From Pleomorphomonas sp. JP5 (lineage in GTDB: Bacteria > Pseudomonadota > Alphaproteobacteria > Rhizobiales > Pleomorphomonadaceae): a stretch of 64,000 nt of DNA. Position numbers and translations under genes: made by a program. Under the pieces are notes generated by a model. The model made no database searches, was not told the origin of the DNA, and saw nothing but the letters and a program-made list of their open reading frames with translations. The stretch is taken from assembly GCF_023721815.1 (NCBI RefSeq), contig NZ_JAMDLI010000008.1, forward strand, positions 705,944 to 769,943, given 5' to 3'. Each line of letters starts with the position of its first letter. Positions within the stretch are counted from its first letter, which is position 1. Of the stretch, positions 61,037 to 64,000 are shown piece by piece.

Positions 61037-61927
61037 TTATCCATCGACCGTATCGATGGCGAGGCGCTCAGCCACCGCTCCCCAAACCGAACGGATATCG
61101 CCGGCCGAGGCCGCTCCTTCCTCCACGGCCGTCCGGGCGCGCATCTGAGCCTGCGTGACGCCCCGATCGTATCGGACGCGTCCGGCGAAATGCCCTCCAG
61201 TGGCCCGGATGCGTCGTTCGATAATGGCGCTTTTCTCCGCGTCTATGTCCCATTTGTTGACGCAAACCGACGTCGGCACCTCGAAATGCCTGGTGAGCGC
61301 CAGGATGCGATCGAGGTCATGGAGGCCGGACATGGTCGGTTCGATGACGACCAGGGCATGCGAACACCCGGTCAGCGCGGCCATGGTTGGACAAGCGAGA
61401 CCAGGCGGCCCGTCGATCAGAACAAGCGGGCAGCCCAGCTCTTCCGACAGTCGACGCGCCTGCTGGCGAACCCAGGAGACGAGCTTGCCGGAGTTGTCGG
61501 CCCCGGGGTTGAGACGGGCATGGGCCATTGCGCCACACCGAGTTCGCGACGTCATGACCGATCCCGCCATGCGCTCGCTGAAGTCGATTGCGTCGGCCGG
61601 ACAGACGAAGACGCAAACGCCGCACCCTTCACAAGCGAGAGGATCGACCATGGCGGAATCGCTCGGACCGTCCAAGCTCATGGCGTCGAAACGGCAAGCG
61701 GCGGCGCACCTCCCGCAGCCACGACAGGCTTCGGAACGGACATGCGCTTCCCGTCCGGCATGGAAGGTCTCGCGACGCTCGGCTTCGGGAACGAGGACCA
61801 GGTGAAGATTGGCGGCGTCGACATCACAGTCCGCCAGCACGGCGGGTTGTGCGAGAGAGGCAAAGCAGGCGGTCAGACTGGTTTTGCCGGTTCCACCCTT
61901 GCCCGAGAGAACGACCAGTTCCTTCAT
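61037..61927 (-). CDS. MinD-superfamily P-loop ATPase with inserted ferredoxin domain, copy 1
   Basis: A 296-residue ATPase. The deviant Walker A is GKGGTGKTS at residues 9-17; two [4Fe-4S] ferredoxin motifs are inserted after the first third, with cysteines at 68, 71, 74 and 78 and at 99, 102, 105 and 109; and LIDGPPG serves as Walker B. Such proteins (COG1149) likely couple ATP hydrolysis to electron transfer or metal-cluster handling; function is not established. It overlaps copy 2 by 4 bases, forming one operon with the NifX-like gene. Confidence 0.88.
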   Translation of the reverse strand: MKELVVLSGKGGTGKTSLTACFASLAQPAVLADCDVDAANLHLVLVPEAERRETFHAGREAHVRSEACRGCGRCAAACRFDAMSLDGPSDSAMVDPLACEGCGVCVFVCPADAIDFSERMAGSVMTSRTRCGAMAHARLNPGADNSGKLVSWVRQQARRLSEELGCPLVLIDGPPGLACPTMAALTGCSHALVVIEPTMSGLHDLDRILALTRHFEVPTSVCVNKWDIDAEKSAIIERRIRATGGHFAGRVRYDRGVTQAQMRARTAVEEGAASAGDIRSVWGAVAERLAIDTVDG

Positions 61928-62760
61928 GCCGTCACCCTCTCCAGGCAGGCTTCCAGGATCGAACGGAACAGTGGACGGTAGCCCGGAAGAGCTTCGACGA
62001 TCAGCCGGCCGGCGGCATACGCCTCAGCTATCCTTCGGTCTTCGGGGATCTCGCCCAGAACCTCGATCGCTTCGTGATGACAGTAGTCATGGATCAGGCT
62101 TTCGGATCTCATCGAACGATTGATGACGACGCCGAATTCCATGTTCATCTGGCGAAGAACCTCCACTGTCAGGCGAAGGTCGGACAGGCCGAACGGCGTC
62201 GGCTCGGTGACCAGGAGCACATAGTCGGCGCCACGAAGCGTGGCGACCAGCGGGCAAGACGTTCCCGGCGGCGCATCGTAGATGACGAAATCACCGTCGG
62301 CAGCCGCCTTGGCCGCCTTGATGACCGGCACCGGCGACGATACGCCAACCTCCAGACAGCCCTCCACCAAGGTACAGCGACCAGCGTCGATCCGCCTGAC
62401 TTCACCAAGCGGGCGCGCCACCTCGACAATGGCCCCGGCGGGGCAGACCAGGCGACAGCCGCCACAGCCGTGGCACAGATCCGGGAAAAACAGCGGTGGT
62501 CCGCCGAAGGAGATCAGGGCATTGAAGCCGCAGAACTCGACGCAGGCCCGACAGCCGGTACAGCGGTTCTCTTCGATGGCGGGGACACTCATCGAGACCG
62601 TATCCGTGCTGGAAACATCTCCCTTCAGGAAGATATGGGCATTGGGCTCCTCCACGTCGCAATCGACCAGTGTTGCGGTGCGACCGGCGATGACCGCCAG
62701 GTTGACCGCGACTGATGTCTTGCCTGTACCGCCCTTGCCCGACGCGACGGCGATCCTCAT
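61924..62760 (-). CDS. MinD-superfamily P-loop ATPase with inserted ferredoxin domain, copy 2
   Basis: A 278-residue paralogue of copy 1 with Walker A GKGGTGKTS (8-16) and two ferredoxin motifs (cysteines at 67, 70, 73, 77 and 96, 99, 102, 106), then YDAPPGTSCP as Walker B region. The ATG at 62760 overlaps the NifX-like stop by 4 bases. Two copies suggest a heterodimer in which each chain brings two iron-sulfur clusters. Confidence 0.88.
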   Translation of the reverse strand: MRIAVASGKGGTGKTSVAVNLAVIAGRTATLVDCDVEEPNAHIFLKGDVSSTDTVSMSVPAIEENRCTGCRACVEFCGFNALISFGGPPLFFPDLCHGCGGCRLVCPAGAIVEVARPLGEVRRIDAGRCTLVEGCLEVGVSSPVPVIKAAKAAADGDFVIYDAPPGTSCPLVATLRGADYVLLVTEPTPFGLSDLRLTVEVLRQMNMEFGVVINRSMRSESLIHDYCHHEAIEVLGEIPEDRRIAEAYAAGRLIVEALPGYRPLFRSILEACLERVTA

Positions 62761-63095
62761 GCCGGCCGCGCCTCGCGGAGGTTCCCCTGCCGCAAATCTT
62801 CGAGGGCATCGGCAAAGGTCGTGCTGTCGGTGGAATAGACCTTGACCCCGGCCCGATGGAGGGCGTGCAGCGCCTTGACGCCGCATTCCCCCGTCACCAG
62901 TGCGACGGCGCCGAGTGCGACGATGCTTTCCGCCGCCTTGAGCCCGGCCCCCATGGCGGCGTCGACGGCGGAGTTGGCAACCAGCCCCCTTTCGTCCGTC
63001 TCGCTATTGTAGACTAGGAATGTCTCGGCCCGCCCGAACCGGCGGTCCATGAGACCGTCGCGGCCATCGCCCTGCATGGTGAAAACGATCTTCAT
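62757..63095 (-). CDS. NifX/NafY-like (dinitrogenase iron-molybdenum cofactor) family protein
   Basis: A 112-residue protein with the family signature: MKIVFTMQ start, DRRFGRAETFLVY near residues 21-33 and the LVTGECGVKALHAL strand-helix segment. The family binds metal-sulfur cofactors or precursors in NifX/NafY and NifB-associated proteins, but many members lie outside nif clusters. AGGAG precedes the ATG at 63095. It is first in the operon with both MinD-ferredoxin genes, suggesting cofactor binding or delivery. Confidence 0.85.
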   Translation of the reverse strand: MKIVFTMQGDGRDGLMDRRFGRAETFLVYNSETDERGLVANSAVDAAMGAGLKAAESIVALGAVALVTGECGVKALHALHRAGVKVYSTDSTTFADALEDLRQGNLREARPA

Positions 63096-63169
63096 GGTGA
63101 GGCTCCTGCCGTTGACTGAGGATGGCTTCGGTCCGGACGGCTCGTCCCAAGCTGGCGCCATCCGCATGA

Positions 63170-63191
63170 ATTATGGGAATGCACCCATAAT
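63170..63191. promoter_or_regulatory. Operator site A: ATTATGGG-N6-CCCATAAT
   Basis: A perfect 8-6-8 inverted repeat. It overlaps a minus-strand promoter for the NifX-like gene: TTGTGC (read at 63215-63210), a 17-base spacer, then TATTAT (read at 63192-63187). Occupancy would block that -10. Confidence 0.8.
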
Positions 63192-63196
63192 AGGAG

Positions 63197-63226
63197 TTGA
63201 CCTCGGCCCGCACAATCGGGTTATGC
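63197..63226 (+). promoter_or_regulatory. Predicted promoter of the thioesterase gene
   Basis: TTGACC at 63197-63202 is followed after 18 bases by TTATGC at 63221-63226. Transcription would begin near 63233, about 20 bases before the thioesterase ATG. The -10 overlaps operator site B. Confidence 0.55.
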
Positions 63227-63240
63227 ACATACGCCCATAA
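63221..63240. promoter_or_regulatory. Operator site B: TTATG-N10-CATAA
   Basis: Imperfect copy of site A, 50 bases downstream. The right arm CCCATAAT is exact; the left arm TTATGCA diverges at its inner end. It overlaps the predicted -10 of the thioesterase gene. Confidence 0.7.
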
Positions 63241-63254
63241 TAGAAAGTGCTAGA

Positions 63255-63734
63255 ATGTTTGAAGTTGCCAGCAAGCCCCTGTCGGATGACGCAAGGCGGG
63301 ACACTTCTCCCCTCGTCGTCGAACCTTACGCAGTGGCAAAAGAAGCTCACGCCGCCTGCATGGTTTGCGGCATTGGCGGGCCAGAGTCTCCCAGTTTCGG
63401 GCTCAGCTTCACGCCCGACCAAGCGGGTGACGTTCAAGCGACGTTCAGAACCGCAAGTCGATACCAAGGCTATGAGGGGATCTTGCATGGCGGAGTGATT
63501 TCAACGCTCCTCGACGCCGCGATGGCTCATTGCCTGTTCGCTCGAGGGGTGACGGCCGTGACCGCCGAGATGACCGTGCGCTTCCTGCGTGAAGTCCCCG
63601 TGGCCTGTGACGTGAGCGTCGGCGCGAGACTGATCAGTGAGCGCCACGGCGTATTCCAGCTGGCCGCAAGCCTTTCGCTCGCAGGACAGCGCCTTGCCGT
63701 GGCGAAGGGAAAGTTTTGCCGTACCGTTCGCTAA
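63255..63734 (+). CDS. Hotdog-fold thioesterase (PaaI-like)
   Basis: A 159-residue predicted acyl-CoA thioesterase. The hotdog motif is EGILHGGVISTLLDAAMAHC, preceded by a CMVCG cysteine pair at residues 35-38 that is common in thioesterases of anaerobes (C-x-x-C-G). It is divergent from the NifX/MinD operon and shares its operator pair, so it belongs to the same regulon. The acyl substrate is unknown. Confidence 0.85.
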   Translation: MFEVASKPLSDDARRDTSPLVVEPYAVAKEAHAACMVCGIGGPESPSFGLSFTPDQAGDVQATFRTASRYQGYEGILHGGVISTLLDAAMAHCLFARGVTAVTAEMTVRFLREVPVACDVSVGARLISERHGVFQLAASLSLAGQRLAVAKGKFCRTVR

Positions 63735-64000
63735 GGCTTCCGCAGAACCCTCCTTCGGGAAGCACCGACCCTGCCTTGTCCTCTTGGGAACCGCGGCGGT
63801 TCGATCAAAGTCGACCAAATGAGAACAGGACTTTCCCGATCTTGTTCGCGGTATTTTGGGAGAATACCCATAACTGAGCTGCCATTTTCGTCACCGTGGT
63901 GACGTGGCATCACGCGGATTGGCGGACGAGTCTGCCGCCCAGGGGCGGCCTCCGTAGAAATGCGGATCGCAACGTTATCTGCATATAGTGTTTATATAAG
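63735..64000. other. Right-edge intergenic region
   Basis: No convincing gene. It holds operator site C (63854-63873), a palindrome CGTCACC-GT-GGTGACG (63889-63904), a GCCGCC-N4-GGCGGC hairpin (63934-63949) and an AT-rich last 27 bases that look like a promoter. A gene just outside the window may be controlled by site C. Confidence 0.4.
63854..63873. promoter_or_regulatory. Operator site C: TTTTGGG-N6-CCCATAA
   Basis: Third copy of the palindrome of site A, one mismatch in the left arm, same 6-base spacer. It lies 120 bases after the thioesterase stop and probably controls a gene beyond the window edge. Confidence 0.65.

Noticed and set aside
63731-63913. Sixty-codon minus-strand frame at the right edge
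   Set aside because: Overlaps an operator-like repeat, has no ribosome site and its translation shows no motif.
1-64000. tRNA, rRNA, insertion sequences, phage attachment sites or CRISPR repeats
   Set aside because: I looked for cloverleaf-like, terminal-inverted-repeat and regularly spaced repeat patterns and saw none; a covariance-model search would be needed to exclude small RNAs.

Overview
The window is GC-rich, densely packed DNA from an alphaproteobacterium, most likely of the order Hyphomicrobiales (Rhizobiales). The reasons are the many ABC importers with their own regulators, the fused FruB-FruK-FruA phosphotransferase operon under a LacI-type FruR, the 4-base ATGA gene overlaps, the hydantoinase/oxoprolinase loci, and an alphaproteobacterial-style OxyR-like regulator. 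The right end carries ferredoxin-MinD ATPases and a NifX-like protein, which are commoner in anaerobes and nitrogen fixers, so a facultatively anaerobic or diazotrophic member (Pleomorphomonas-like) is possible; that genus guess is weak. No rRNA, tRNA, insertion sequence, phage gene or CRISPR array was seen. The window reads as chromosomal or megaplasmid accessory metabolism.

Layout. (1) 140-6867: one operon for an ABC importer (ATPase, binding protein, two permeases), a LacI regulator, an inositol-monophosphatase-like phosphatase and a phosphodiesterase, suggesting uptake and stepwise dephosphorylation of a phosphodiester. (2) 6875-12577: a divergent RpiR regulator and an NMT1/SsuA-type importer, followed by a free-standing RarA C-terminal-like protein and a nucleoside 2-deoxyribosyltransferase. 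(3) 12609-15841: a four-gene glycolipid/envelope operon (metallophosphoesterase, GT21-like transferase, DedA/VTT membrane protein, GT2 transferase). (4) 16180-27823: a MalT-like LuxR regulator, a complete Dpp/Opp-type importer, a HyuA-like protein and two DUF917 paralogues. (5) 27950-34315: the fructose PTS operon and FruR. (6) 34439-44562: a second, unrelated Dpp/Opp importer in one operon with HyuA, HyuB, a GAF protein and a cupin-XRE regulator. (7) 44873-50035: a QseC/QseB-like two-component system divergent from DsbD, a DsbA-like protein and an L,D-transpeptidase, with a CTTAAG-N5-CTTAAG box between them. (8) 50071-57357: a CUT2 sugar importer, a GH4 glycosidase, an aldose epimerase and a GntR regulator. 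(9) 57422-61011: a sulfur/persulfide operon (ETHE1-like metallo-beta-lactamase fold protein, 1-Cys peroxiredoxin, TauE exporter) divergent from an OxyR-like regulator that lacks the second redox cysteine. (10) 61037-63734: two MinD-type ATPases with inserted ferredoxin domains, a NifX-like protein and, divergently, a hotdog thioesterase. This last set shares a palindrome, TTATGGG-N6-CCCATAA, present three times.

The most promising poorly described material is region 10 (a redox-ATPase module with its own operator family), followed by the single-cysteine OxyR-like/persulfide pair and the RarA-C/deoxyribosyltransferase pair. A recurrent theme is a GC-rich hairpin placed directly after the binding-protein gene in four separate ABC operons.
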